A stretch of 64,000 nt of DNA from Tanypteryx hageni (GCA_028673005.1 CM054116.1:21027840-21091839), one strand, 5' to 3'; shown: positions 32,856 through 45,042, numbered from the stretch's first letter. Numbers and translations are program-made. The notes: generated by a model from the sequence alone, not told the origin.

Positions 32856-33174
32856 CAGCGGTGCCCAAACTACGGCCCGCGGGCCAAATGCGGTCCGCGA
32901 AGGGTTTTTGTTCGGCCCGCGAAGCTGAGGCGAAAAATCAATTCGAAAAATTTAACACACAAATTCATACATTTTTTAAAAATTTTCATAATAAAACTTT
33001 AAATATTGAAATGTTAGCCATGAAAACCTTATTCAGACAAGATTTTCACTTAATGGCATCTCAGAACATATAGAAATTTTCCGATTTTAACTCTAATCCG
33101 GCCCGCCGAAGAATTGACAACTTCCAATGCAACCATTGATGTGGCCCGCCATTAGAAAGGTTTGGGCACCGCTG
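32856..33174. mobile_element. Non-autonomous hAT element (MITE), 319 bp
   Basis: Terminal inverted repeats CAGCGGTGCCCAAACT (32856) and AGGTTTGGGCACCGCTG (ending 33174). Flanked by an 8-bp target duplication with one mismatch (cgctaaat 32848-32855, cgctaatt 33175-33182). GC-rich 'cggcccgc' ends and an AT-rich middle. The 8-bp duplication and CAG...CTG ends are those of hAT elements. No transposase inside. Confidence 0.88.
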
Positions 33175-33182
33175 CGCTAATT

Positions 33183-33914
33183 CTCTGAAATACATCGAAA
33201 AAGCGCTACAGAGTCCTAAACCACCACTACGTTATTCCATAAACATATAATCCCCCGCCCATGTTTAACGTTCTTCCTGCTGTATATTAATACATTTGTG
33301 TACGTTTGCTACGACTCTATAAATTGAAAGCTTTTATGAATATGATTCTCCTTTTTTTATTAAATGTGAGAATCCATTAGCATTTGCCGTTTAAGCCTTT
33401 ATTGTAATATCGATATTTTTCTTTTGATTTTGTAAACGATTGTTACAGCTGCAGAAGCAATTAATTACAGGGGAACTTTAAAGCTCTTCCAAATATTAAT
33501 ATTTTTTTAACCATTTGTTGTACTTGACGTAACACGTTTCATTTTTAAAAAGACGAAATTATTGTCAACCTCTTATTAGACGGAGGGGACTATTGATGTC
33601 TATAAATCACGAGGTGCAATGATCTAAGTAATACCACATCATAAATTTCTTATCAGATTTTTGTATATACTCCTTCGAATTATTATATAAAAACTACGGG
33701 TATCGTTGACCTACTTAGGAAATTGCTATAATTTTTTCGAGGAATTTTTGGTCAATTATTCTACGTAAGATAATTTTGAATCCTACATATTTCACAAGTT
33801 GCTCAGCATTTCTATTTCATTTTCATTGGTAAAATATCGTCAGTGACTGGGTCCTTAAACACTGGATAGATGTATTCTATAATGACTAATATTTATTTTG
33901 ATATCCCTACTTCT
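33183..33914. other. No gene seen
   Basis: AT-rich, short frames only; no repeats recognised. Confidence 0.4.
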
Positions 33915-34066
33915 CGAAGGAGCACTTCTAGTGTCGCGGGCTCGAATCCTGCCTCGAGCATGGATTGTTGCGATCCGTCACGGATTTTCCGGTCATTTTC
34001 TGATGACAAGCTTTAAGTAGCTTTTCGGAAGACAGGAAAAACTCCAAAAAGCTAAAAAAAAAAAAG
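33915..34066 (+). mobile_element. Short SINE-like element with A-rich tail
   Basis: B-box-like 'gcgggctcgaatcctgcctcgagc' near 33937, a body with 'gcgatccgtcacggattttccggtcattttctgatga', and a terminal A12 run (34055-34066). The A box is poor and target duplications are unclear. Shares general layout, not sequence, with the SINE in the monomers. Confidence 0.5.
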
Positions 34067-35139
34067 AATATCCAAGCCACGTTCCTTACTCCGTTCCCGA
34101 TATCCTTACTTAAAATAAGAGAGGAACAATTTTTCGGCGAGCGAAGCGAGCAAAGGTGGGTGCAAGGAAGGTGTGGGGATTGTGGGGTGGGATATCTCCG
34201 AGGTACTTACGTATTTTGCCTCATCAATTTCTCCGGCAAGAATATACAAACATTACAACAAACAACATCTAAACATAAAAATCAGCTATCATTAGAAACA
34301 ATACACAAAAATCCTAGTTAAGTGTGATTTTGATCACACCATTAAGGTTTTTGTAGGTAAAGTAGTTCAGAAATAACTTCAGTGAGTGGATGGGTAATTG
34401 AAAATGATGTTATCCGGATGGGTTAGCCACCCGCACAACACGCAACTACAGATAGCTATTTTTTACAAATTAATTATTTTCTCAAAATATTTTGTATAAA
34501 TTTAACTAAAATTTTATACGATTCCTCATATTATATATTATTATATATATTGTAGTAGGGTGTATTTATGACGTTTTTCAGCTTTATATCTCGAATAGCT
34601 TCCGAGATAGAGGGGGGGGGGGGAAAGGACAACTTAAATTTCCACTTTTTCCTTTCCTACGGCCGTCACTTAAAAAAATCAAAAAACTAAAATACGATTC
34701 ATAATCAGAAGATTATGGTCTTTCATTTGATACCCAATATGTATTTTTTTAAATAATGAATTTTTAACCTCCCACCATTTTCAACAATTTTCCGTCAATT
34801 ATTTGTTTGTAATATATTTTTCGTGTCGTTGGACCAGTAATGTGCATATGCATGCCAAATTTGATGTCCCTCGCGTGAACGGTGCGATCAGCAGACCTTT
34901 CTGACAGCCTGACACACACACACACACACACCAGGAGCTCAGTGTTCAGTGATTTCAACTGTGTTGAAATGGGGAGGCAGCGGTGTAACTCACGAGTTCC
35001 TCCTCCCTGGGCGCCTGGACCCTTCATAGTTCCTTGTTCTTTTAGTCTTTATGAGTAGAAAATGAATCCCGCGTTTGATAATATTTATCTGTTCTCTGCA
35101 TTGAATTCTGTCAGTCATCACTAAAACATTCTTTTAATG
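34067..35139. other. Low-complexity and unassigned DNA
   Basis: Contains a G-run of about 12 (34611-34622) and a (CA)n tract (34914-34931). 'ccaaatttgatgtccctcgcgtgaacggt' near 34855 looks like part of a dispersed repeat. No gene. Confidence 0.5.
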
Positions 35140-35415
35140 AATTTTTCCGAGATTTTCATTTCCTATGTACACAGACGTCCAGCCGGCCCTGCCCCGTCAA
35201 AAGTTGGCTAAATCGTTGTCAGTCCACTTATGCAAAACTGAAAAAATGACGGACCTAGATCTAACAGCTTCCGAGATATTCATTTCTCACCTACAACGGC
35301 CGCTAACCGGCCCTGTTGTGTCAAAAGTTGGACTGAAAGCGTGTGTCCGCCTACTTAAAAAAACCTGAAAAAATGACGGCTCTAGCTCAAAAGACTTCCT
35401 TGATATTCATTGCTA
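35140..35415 (+). repeat. ~120-bp tandem duplication
   Basis: Two diverged copies share 'ccggccctg....gtcaaaagttgg', 'ctgaaaaaatgacgg.cctag.tc' and 'cttccgagatattcatt'. A partial third match ('ttccgagattttcattt') precedes them at 35145. The 67-codon plus frame here is a product of the repeat. Confidence 0.65.
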
Positions 35416-35559
35416 ATAGTGTGGTATCACCCCTACCGACATTTTCGATATTATATTAGCTCTTAATAATTCATAAACCGTTCCTTACTGAAAAATCCCA
35501 TAAAAGCTACAATTGATTGAAAACATTTGAGGGAATATTCGTCAAAGAAAAGATTATGA

Positions 35560-35930
35560 GCTATCACTCACTCGGAAACGAATATGAGCGGTTATCTGTT
35601 GAGAAACGATTATGAGTAATTATTCACTGACAAACGAATACGATTGATTATTGTATTATTCGTTGAGAAACGAATACGAGTGATTATTTGGTTATTCGTT
35701 GAGAAATAAATACGAGTGTATATTCGATTGTCCGTTGAGAAACGAATACGATTGATTATTCGGTTATTCGTTGATAAATGAATACGAGAGTTTATTCGTT
35801 GAGTAACGATTATGAGTGAATAATCAATTATTAATATTCGATTATGATATCACTCTGATATAATCGAATAATTCGAATGATATAACCGAATAATTCGAAT
35901 ATGAATATTCGAATATACCATCATTAATAC
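35560..35930. repeat. AT-rich block of palindromic 'tattcgtt...aacgaata' units
   Basis: At least five imperfect units around TATTCGTTGAGAAACGAATA, each itself an inverted repeat (8-base arms, 3-4-base centre). They run into 'attcgaatatgaatattcgaat' palindromes and end where the Tc1 remnant begins. Confidence 0.75.
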
Positions 35931-36566
35931 AGATGCTATCATCCACAGAGATCATTATGTTTTTCCCACGGTTCGTAGGAACCCTTTTGATAGCATCTAT
36001 ATTTTTAGGAGATAATCCATAATTGTTGGTACTATGTAGATTAAAACCAGTTTCATCTAGAAATAATATTCTTCCTGATGGAATCTTCATGATTTCACGA
36101 GAATATATTTTCCTATTTGATAAAACTTCAGGTTTGTGGATTTTGAAACTCTTCCTTTCAATCTTTTTCTTGTAATGCCAATATTTTTTAGATTTGTCGA
36201 TATAGTAGACTGTGTACAGATGAAGTCATATTCTCTCAACTTTTCTCGAATGCCTTTTTGTGTCAATGAGCAGTCGGCTTGAATAATGTCACATATTTTG
36301 TCCGATAATCTAGAAACTTGTTGCGGTTTGAGTCCAGGCTTCTTCCGTGTTAAATCAACTTCTTCCATATTTTCCTCAGCTTCGTGTATTCTCCTCATTA
36401 GTTTGTACACAACAGACAAAGATACGCCCAAGTTTTTTGCCATTTTAACCGCTGACTCACCTTGTTCTCTCATATTTTTAAATATTTCAATTTTTTCGTC
36501 GGTTATCGAGGTTAATTTCTTTCTTGTTCTAGCAACTGAATCATTTAGTACACTCTGTATTCCATT
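35930..36566 (-). pseudogene. Tc1/mariner transposase remnant, most complete copy (monomer 2)
   Basis: The helix-turn-helix half is open from about 36566 to 36087 and lacks the stops seen in the other monomers. After a frame change near 36100 it continues into the DDE region: FLDETGF with the catalytic Asp near 36056, then LSPK and VPTNRGKNI near 35965. Homology fades at about 35930, where an AT-rich palindromic repeat block begins, so the C-terminus is lost. Its extra 3' part (35930-36161) is absent from all other monomers, which matters for the history of the array. Confidence 0.8.
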
Positions 36567-36663
36567 TTAATTTACTACTTCCTGAGAGTTTTCTTCCATT
36601 ACAGGGTGGGGTTAGTATTGTTTATAATTATAAATAATCTATAATCTACAATTCACGATAATG

Positions 36664-36809
36664 TGTTTATAAATACTGATAGTTTGTTTATAACTACTGA
36701 TACTTTGTTTATAACTACCAATAATGTATTTATAACTACCGATACTTGGTTTACAACTAAAAATAATGTGTCTATAACTTCGATAGTGTGTTTATAATAG
36801 CCGATAACC
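36664..36809 (+). repeat. 21-bp minisatellite, seven units (monomer 2)
   Basis: Seven units with a 1-base deletion in the sixth (146 bp). Confidence 0.9.
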
Positions 36810-36836
36810 CAGCGCGTCCAACCAGGCCTAGGAAAA

Positions 36837-36905
36837 AAATGTCGTCCTCTATCCGAATGAGTTTTTTAATCGATGCTTTACAGATCACATAAAAGAGAGA
36901 GAAAA
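36837..36905 (+). repeat. Right end of the foldback segment in monomer 2
   Basis: 'aaatgtcgtcctctatc.gaatgagtttttt...gagagaaaaata' matches 58087-58155 of monomer 4 but is fused on the left to 'accaggcctaggaaa', which lies at about 55815-55829 in monomer 4. Monomer 2 therefore lacks about 2.26 kb present in monomer 4. Confidence 0.85.
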
Positions 36906-37416
36906 ATATGGTGATTTATTTCGAAAAGGGCACCTCGCAGTTTCGGAACTAAACGTCGACAAAGGTTAATGTGAGAAGGACATTTTTTTCTCGAAGACGT
37001 TCAATTAAATCTTTTTATCGAAAAATATTTCACCACGGTGATATCGACTTTCCAACTCGTACCGATTGTAAAATAAATAAAGTTTTCTGTTCATTTACTT
37101 TTCCCCCTCCTTTGTTCCATTTTATTGCATTTAATACTCATTCGAGAATTTCACTGCAATTCTTTTCTCATCTTTAAAATTTTGATATTTCGAACTCACA
37201 TTTGAATTATCCGGATGGTTGCATCGGAGCACGCCTTGCTACCCTCGAAGATGTAGTCCGGTCCTTGAGCTCTGAAACCGATGTAAAAGGTGTTGTTATC
37301 GTTTACGGCGAAGCTATCGCCAGCGTAGCACTGGGTGCTGCTGCCGGTAGCTGCTGCGTATGATGGCGCATGGCAATCCGACGTTTCGATCCCAAAGATC
37401 TTCTTCAGGGATCGAT

Positions 37417-37510
37417 AAGTCGCACTGGATGCAGCTTCGGGCGCCGCCTGCGTAGGAAGGCACGTGCCAGCCTACGCAGGCGGCACCGGAAGCCGCATCC
37501 AGTGCGACGT
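37417..37510. repeat. 94-bp hairpin at monomer junction 2/3
   Basis: Same hairpin with two further arm mismatches (aagt for acgt at the outer end, gcagct for gcggct), about 36 of 40 paired. These type B changes are on the left arm only. Confidence 0.9.
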
Positions 37511-37783
37511 CGTCGTTCTCTCCATCATCTTGGCAGGGTTTATACATCGGGTTCAGAGCCAAATTCTCGGCGGAGGGTACCAACCCCTTAATGTTTCCCT
37601 TCTAGGATTAGAGGCTGGACGTACTCCCACATTTCCAGTGGAATTTCATCTAAAAGTAAAAAAAATGAAATCACATGTATTAACCGCGATTAAATAACTA
37701 AATTCTCGAGCAACGCCGGTTACTAAATACGTAAATATAAAGTGGAAAATAATTTCGAGGGCTTTCCCTCCATTACTGATTAA

Positions 37784-38093
37784 AGTATTCTGCAATACTT
37801 TCGTGTTTCTATGAAGTTTGTTATCAGGAAGCCATCCCACGTCGCCCAAATACTGTTTTCTAACTTTCGATAAAAATTTGAAATTTTCCTCATCCCCAGT
37901 CGATAAATAAAGCAAATATATTTTTTTAATTTGAAAAAAAAAAACATTTTATAATTTTGAGAATTTTGTCGTTAAATAAAGCATCCAGCAATATATAAGT
38001 GATAAGGGATACTTTCAAAATTTTGATTATCTCAATCGTTATGAAAATACGGAGAAGCGTCAATAAAACAATGATGGTCTTGGATTTGATGTA
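37784..38093 (-). pseudogene. Broken copy of the candidate membrane-protein exon, monomer 3
   Basis: An altered A-run near 37930-37945 disrupts the frame, and the start region reads 'gatttgatgta', so the ATG is lost. The donor is changed from GTAAGT to GAAAGT near 37800. This is the only monomer in which all three features are lost together. Confidence 0.4.
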
Positions 38094-38919
38094 GTAGAGA
38101 GCGCCCTGTGGGAAAAATAAGAGTGGTACATCGTGACTATCATGATAACATAAACGGAGTTATGGTGATCTAAGATTTAGAATGAGATCAAGAATGAGTG
38201 AACATGAAAAACACATAAATGAATCTCGGAAGTCAATCAGGGGCACCACTTTACTGGTGACAAAAAATGAGCTCTCCGTCATATCTCGTACAGTATTGGT
38301 CATATCAAAAACGTTTTCAAACAGAACCTGTAGAACTAGTACAGTATTTCGTTCCGTATACATTTTTATGGTAGGAGTGGCCGTTATCGGGAAACAAATA
38401 ATTTGTAATTCGCTCTGAAGTTAGAGAAATTCATGCAGAGCTGCCTAATAGTTGTCAACGTAAACAATCTTGTTGGTTACGGAAGTAAATCTGCTATATG
38501 TAGCTACATAAATACATTGAATTCCTTACGCGGGCATGAATGATTAAGTAAGCAGAAGGAAAAGGGAATATCTAAGATGAAGAAAGAACGGAAACGTAAA
38601 TATTACAACTAATGATCTGATGTGAGGTGGGTACGTTTAAAATAATTGTCGATTGTTTGGTTGATTAAAACTGATTAGAAAATAAATACCTGCGTAAATA
38701 AAAATTGAATATTTACCTGGAATCATTTCTTCTGTATCGTTTTGCAGTACGTACTAAATAAAATTACGTAATGTGTTTATTAATGCACCAAGTCAGGAAG
38801 TGAAGGGATTTTTAGTCGACGGAGAGATAAAATAGGATCGTGGTGTTTTGCAGTTCTATGCCGTGCGTTCGTTCAAATCGTATCGTTTAGTTTCAAACAC
38901 TATATCGAACGAGACGCGC

Positions 38920-39138
38920 CTATTTGTGATACACTTTCCTGACTTGCTTAAGCATCGATTCGGTAAAGACATAAGTACTAGATAAACTCGCACGAGAATA
39001 CTTGCTCCTTGTATTGAAATGGGAACGGGAATGAATGACATTTGACCCTGCCACAATGTTAGTTTCATCTCCTGACTGTGCTACGAAAATTCTTATGCAG
39101 GCTTCATAATTGCGCCACCGGTCTTCGAAAATTACCAT
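38920..39138 (-). CDS. Conserved 72-codon open frame (monomer 3)
   Basis: Base-identical to monomer 1 across the frame. Confidence 0.2.
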   Translation of the reverse strand: MVIFEDRWRNYEACIRIFVAQSGDETNIVAGSNVIHSRSHFNTRSKYSRASLSSTYVFTESMLKQVRKVYHK

Positions 39139-40150
39139 TATGCTCGCAGCGATTATTTTTGCGATAGTTTTCTGCTAAGGACGTTCGAACATGACTAAAA
39201 ATCTCCCCCACGCGGTGAAAATAAAACGGTATACCCCCGAGATCCGCTGATATCAATTAGTGCACTCCATGCAAATGATAGGTCACGTCTCTCGATTTCA
39301 CCGCTGCTTTGCTTTACGCTTACCTTTCATCCGTGTGCACCACTTACAAACGAATTGCATTTTATGGCGTATTTTATGTCAAATAAAACCGAGAACCTAA
39401 AACGTTTACCTCTTAAACCCACATCTCTGTAAAAAAAAGCTTGACATATGCAATCCAACTTTCTCCAGCTCCTTCCGAAAAAAATCATACGAGACTGGAA
39501 CAATGTCGTCAGCTACTAAGCTACAAAACGATAACTATTATAAACATTATTTTTTTCTATTACCCTGATATTTGGTTCCATTCTGAGAGAAGCGAATGAT
39601 TTACGCCTTTGTCCCATAACGTTCTATCGCAGTAGCCGTTGCCTAGACAACCGAGCGTCCCTAACAATGCAATTCACGAGAAACAAAGAGAGAGTATTAT
39701 TGCGCCGTCATTAAATTAATTCCGCGGGATTGAAAATTTTCCTATTTGTCGCATTGTAAAATTATTTGATGTCATAAGGAATATTATTCTAGATTTGAAC
39801 TTTAATAGACAAAGTAATACACCAAGTAAAGAGGATTAATGGCAGATAAGAAAAACAGCTGAAATTTATATATCCGTTTATTAGCACTTAAACGATTTTA
39901 TACAATTAAAAGAACACCTCTACATAATGAACGTACAAAACGGAACTCACTATGGAAAAAACAAATATTATGTAGCTGATGAAATTCAAAATATCCATTA
40001 CATATTCATTTAAAAATACAAACATTCTCACTTCCATAAGACATATGTACATCCAAGCAGAAAGGAAAATTATGTAAATTAAAATGGCTTCTTGACCATT
40101 ATTAATATCCATTACATTTTTTATAAATATTCAAACGTTATTCTCACTTC

Positions 40151-40409
40151 GGTTTTTCACTCGCTGTGAAATATTTCAGTTCTGTTGATGTCTTAAGTGA
40201 CTGCCTTGCAGTACGCTTCTACGTTCAGGATCTGTACTCTCCTAGGACGTGTTGAATGAGGGCTTCATGGTGTGCGATTTGCACGCCTCAGCGGCTAGTC
40301 GGAGGCTCGAGTTCGATTCCCGGCGTTTTCTCGTGATTTTTTCTTCTCATCCTTCCGTTCCAACCACCCCAAGTTATGACTTTACCATTGAAAACCACTT
40401 TCCTTGTGA
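40151..40409 (+). mobile_element. Same SINE insertion, monomer 3
   Basis: Identical position and flanks as in monomer 1, so it is one insertion copied by amplification. Immediately after its right target duplication the unit is fused to sequence 473 bp further on. Confidence 0.75.
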
Positions 40410-40594
40410 ATTCTCACTTCCATAAGATAACAAAATATGTCATAAACATATCTCTTAAACGATGCATTATATGGGGAAATGTTTTAAACGAACTTCGTAC
40501 AAAATTAAATTTGCTACAACGTTTATTCCAGTACGTTTTTACATTCATCAAATATTAAAGCATATATTTCGAAATTACGGATAATCGACCGATT

Positions 40595-40741
40595 TTAGCT
40601 AAATACTAATGACCCGATTTCGCTTAGCGCTTCAATGCGATAATTTGTTTGTTTATGTTCGCTAGAGGTATCATCCGATAAAACTGAATATTTTTCATAA
40701 AATTCAATTAGTTTGATTGTATTTGCTTTTGTCCACTCCAT
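40595..40741 (-). CDS. Truncated MADF-like frame (monomer 3)
   Basis: Same frame; one Ala codon has become Thr in the polar linker ('tttgtttg' near 40646). Confidence 0.45.
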   Translation of the reverse strand: MEWTKANTIKLIEFYEKYSVLSDDTSSEHKQTNYRIEALSEIGSLVFS

Positions 40742-42765
40742 GAGTGCAGATGTGCGTGTTCACGTAGTTGGTCGAACAACTGAAGACCGACAGCATCGAG
40801 CAATGAACAACATGTGTTTGCTGATAGTAGAACAATCTGACCTTGGGCTCGCGCATACGCAAAGTGTGTGATAGAAGGCTTCTTTGGCTTCTTCTTAAGA
40901 GGGGTCATTGTTACTTCTAGGGAATCCCGAGGCCACTCTCCCTTGCCGTAAATCTTATATGATATACGTAGCTAGATACAATTATTACATACAAAATGAA
41001 TGTTTATTTATTAAAAATTACGCGAGACAACTTTTATATCAGTTCTTTCCTGAGGTTTGTTCAAGTATCACATAGTAGAGTTGCTTATTTTTTAAAGCAG
41101 AATTAATATCCGTGCCGAAATAGCTTAAATAACTGATTTTTATAACATGAAAAAGATTTTATTCCTCTTTTCAACAATGCCAAATGCTAAAACCATACTG
41201 ACAAGATCAATGCTTTTAAATGGGAACTGATATCGTATATATTACGACTGCATTGATTTAGTGCTTTTAATGGGAATTTATGGCGTCATATTTGAATCGT
41301 TATTTTCAAATTGCATTTTAAGTATAGTTTACGCTCAAATAATTAATTCGGAGAAAAATTAGTCAATTAGTGTTTCCAATATATCTTCTCAATTAAATAC
41401 GATCTCGGCTACTATCAACGGATTCCCATGAAATCGCCGATTTCCATCTCCTGCAATACTTTTATTTGTTAGGAATATATGTATTCGTTCCCTATAATTG
41501 ACAGCGAAATTTGTTTCTTCATTTACATATGAAATTAAGGAATTAAAACATATCCAAGAAGGTACAATAAGAAAACTTCTATAACAATTTTTTAATTTCG
41601 ACCAAAATATAATCGTCAACTTCTTCCTCATTTAAATACCTATATGTCCTTTTTGCTTCTCTTCAACTGAACATTTGTATGCATCAATTTAGTCAATTTT
41701 TTCTTATTTTATTATAACAACACTTTCCATGTTATACAAACAAATCATCTATCGCCAAATCGATTTCAAAGTCCGGGAACACGTTTCGTTTCATAGGTTT
41801 CACTATAAAATATTCACGTGACAAATTAAACCCACAGAATCAGCCTTTGCATGGGATGGGTATTGTTAAGCAAAATTGGCTATATCTTCAAACGTGTTTC
41901 CACCGGTTGCTTCCCTAGAGCGTGCAATTCCTGCCCAAGGTTTAAATTTTTTTGATATTCATGAACACATAATATGATGCAGTTTCTTCAACTGGAAATC
42001 GATTCGAGTGAAATAACTATCTTTTAAAAGTTATTCCATCGATTGTTTATCATGATTATTTGAAAAAAGATACAAAGTTAGTTAACTACAAACTAAGTTA
42101 GTCGCCGATAAACGATGCGAGAAAATTAATTTATTTGGGCAAAATATGAGAAGACATGAAATATTGCGTAACATCAAGCATTACAATTTAAATTAACTTG
42201 GTTTCATTACTTGATTTTATTCTCAAATCTTCCTCAAAACTGTCTGTCTTGACTTAAAAACCCGAGCAACCCCGGATAATTATATATTTTATTTTCTAAA
42301 TAGGTTGGCCTGTCTTCAGTTGAATTTTGAAAATGTGCACCGTTATTTTACACAAATAATTATCCTGCAGGAGCAGGTCTTTAGGGATAAGAATAGCGGT
42401 ACCATAGCAGGAATCGCTTTTTTAAAGATTTGCTCATAAACCTATTTAACTGAATATTTTTCTGTTGGAAAAATATTAACTCTAGTTAACTTCAATAAGA
42501 AGGTAGGTTAATTTTAAGGCGTTTTTCTTATTTGGTTTAATAAACAAATGAATTAAAAATATACCATTTCATTATGTTTTGTGTTGTATTGAATTTTATT
42601 TGCTTTGCCATAGTACACATCCTTATTTGTATATTTTTACGAGCTCCATGTTACGTTTTATAGCCAATGGAAGTAATGAAAATGAATTTCGTATATAAAT
42701 ATTTTCTCAATAACAGCAATAAAACTCTATATATATTACGCATTACTTAAATAAAAACGAAATTG

Positions 42766-44007
42766 GATCCAGGAATTGATGAAGTGGATGATCAACTTGA
42801 GATCTATGATGTCGCTTCAGAAGTTAGTGAACATTTTGATTTTGGATTGTGTAAGGGTAGATGAAAGGCCACAAAGTATGATTAGTGAATTTAAATATGA
42901 AATCTTGAGCAAATGCTGGACATCTTCACCGACTTATGACTTTAAGCATGATGGTGAAAATATTCGAGCTTTCCGTCTACCGTTGCTTACTCAGCATACT
43001 CCTTGGTTAACTTATTGTACACTTTTAAAGGCTGCTCTATGTCAAGTTTGTATACTTTTTCCTCAAAGGGCGAATAGGGAATTTTGATATTCTTTCATTA
43101 ATACAAAAAATTTCATGAAGCCGCAAGTTCCCATGACAAAACCCACTGTCATAAAACTTCACAAACAGAAGTCGATCACTCTATTTCAATAATGAAAGAG
43201 AAAAGTCCTTCGAAACAAATGCTGCAAAACAAATTAGTTGCCGATGCAAAAGAGGAAAATAGAGCAATACTGTATTCAATAAGTATTGTTTTGATATTGC
43301 ATTACGAGGTAAAACTAACAATTAAGGAAATCTTCAATCTTTCGGATTGAGGCAGGTGATGAAACAAAAACATTTAATTACTTGCAATGCAAACGCTAAA
43401 TACACATCTATGAGAACTCGAAATAAATAATAGAAATTTGTGGGTGTATTTTGAGAGATGATTTAGTTGCTGCAGGAAATGCATTCGAAGGGATTTCCAT
43501 TTAGACCGAAGAAATGACTGATATTGGGGGAATAGTACAATTATCATCAATAGGGGTTATATTTCCCAAGTTTATCACTGGACAAACTCGTATTCGCGAA
43601 TAATTTTTCTTGGGTTTATTCGGATATCAGATCGCAGTGCAGAAGGAATTATCAGAGAGATATTAATTAATTTAAATTGCAAATGGCAATTTTAGTTGGT
43701 CAGGGATATGATGGATATTCTGCAATGGTTGGAAAGCAAGAAATTATATCTTTACACCCAAAAGCAATGTTTGTTCATTGTTCTTCCCATCGTCTTAACC
43801 ATGAAGTGCATGATTTTAATGGCTTGAGTGAAATCTGTATCACAGTTGGTACTATTAAGGCAATTATTAAAAATTTTCGGGAAGGTCATATAGGAGGGCT
43901 AAAGTAGCAAATATTGCGATGTGTGACTTGATACACTCTTCGTTACGCAGCCGATTTTCATGTGTCAAAAAAATATCTAACTTATTTGAATTACATCCTT
44001 GTGAATG
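42766..44007 (+). pseudogene. ZMYM1-like hAT transposase remnant (monomer 3)
   Basis: Type A form (GENIRAF). One extra 1-base deletion near 43882 ('cgggaaggtc') cuts the last block to 76 codons. Confidence 0.85.
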
Positions 44008-44636
44008 AGTAATGAATAAGAAAGAGCGAAATATGAGATAAATATACGGATTTTTCCCGCAGTAAAATAACCAATGTTAATTGCACTGGCTTTGCTTGCA
44101 ACAACTTCTAACTTTTTCTAGTGCACCATGTGAAGCCACTTTGTGCCATAGCCATCAAAAAATGATTAGTATATGAAGTGACAAACTTCCCCATCCTTGA
44201 TTCCATGGCCTAGCATTGGGTATGTTTAGTCACAGAGCAAAATCGCTTTATATGGCGAAAGGTTAAAAATGTTTCTATGTCTAAAGTTGAGTTTTGTGCC
44301 AAAAGGGTGAATTTAATTAGCAAATGGAAGAATGCGGTTGTGCTTGGGCAATATTGCTGCCATTAATTGAATCTAATATATAGAAATGACTTCGTAGTTG
44401 TCATCGGTGGGTGGAAAAGTGGAACTGTAATGCTATTTTTAACTAATTTTCTGAGTAGCTAGAAGATTGATATTTAATACGAATGTTCGGTTCTTAAAGT
44501 AAAAGTCATTTGCAAAAACATAATTCCAAACTAGACCTGGTTCGATCCCTGAGAATGATTTCCATTCCCCATAAGTTAACATGGAAAAATGGATATTTCA
44601 ACCTGCAAGCTTATATTCTTTTACTTATTAAAATTC

Positions 44637-45042
44637 TTTTTCTAGTAATGCAAATATTTTTTAGATTCGTCGATATAGTAGACTGTGTGCAGATGAAGTC
44701 ATATTCTCTCAACTTTTATTGAATGCCTTTTTGTGTCAATGAGCAGTCTGCTTGAATAATTTCACATATTTTGTCCGATAATCTAGAAACTTATTGCGGT
44801 TTGGGTCCAGGCTACTTCCGTGTTAAATCAACTTCTTCCATATTTTCCTCAGCTTCGTGTATTCTCCTCATTAGTTTGTACACAACAGACAAAGATACGC
44901 CCAAGTTTTTTGCCATTTTAACCGCTGACTCACCTTGTTCTCTCATATTTTTAAATACATCAATTTTTTCGTCGGTTATCGAGGTTATTTTCTTTCTTGT
45001 TCTGGAAACTACATCATTTAGTTCACTCTGTATCCCATTTTA
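44637..45042 (-). pseudogene. Tc1/mariner transposase 5' half, truncated (monomer 3)
   Basis: Same cut and same stops as monomer 1. Confidence 0.75.

Larger units (their letters stand above)
24001..36161. other. 12.16-kb stretch foreign to the short monomers
   Basis: At 24000 monomer 2 departs from the monomer sequence ('attaaaattc|acatatt') and rejoins at 36162 ('ttcaa|tctttttct'). In monomers 1, 3 and 4 the two edges are directly joined ('attaaaattctttttct') with a 2-base overlap TC. The right edge is continuous with the rest of the Tc1 remnant. It contains a different set of decayed elements, listed separately. Confidence 0.9.
10540..37495 (+). repeat. Macrosatellite monomer 2 (type B), interrupted
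   Basis: Monomer sequence resumes at the hairpin and runs to 14657. It is broken by a Gypsy element, resumes at 20914, stops at 24000, and resumes at 36162 to end at 37495. Type B markers are 'taattaaccatattc' near 10736, 'tttcagcg' near 12200, 'gacct' near 12488, 'gtttcctag' near 12682 and SENIRPF in the hAT remnant. Without the Gypsy element and the 12.16-kb stretch it would be only about 8.5 kb, because it also lacks the SINE-bearing minisatellite unit, a ~60-bp piece near 23857, and about 2.3 kb across a joint near 36836. Confidence 0.92.
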
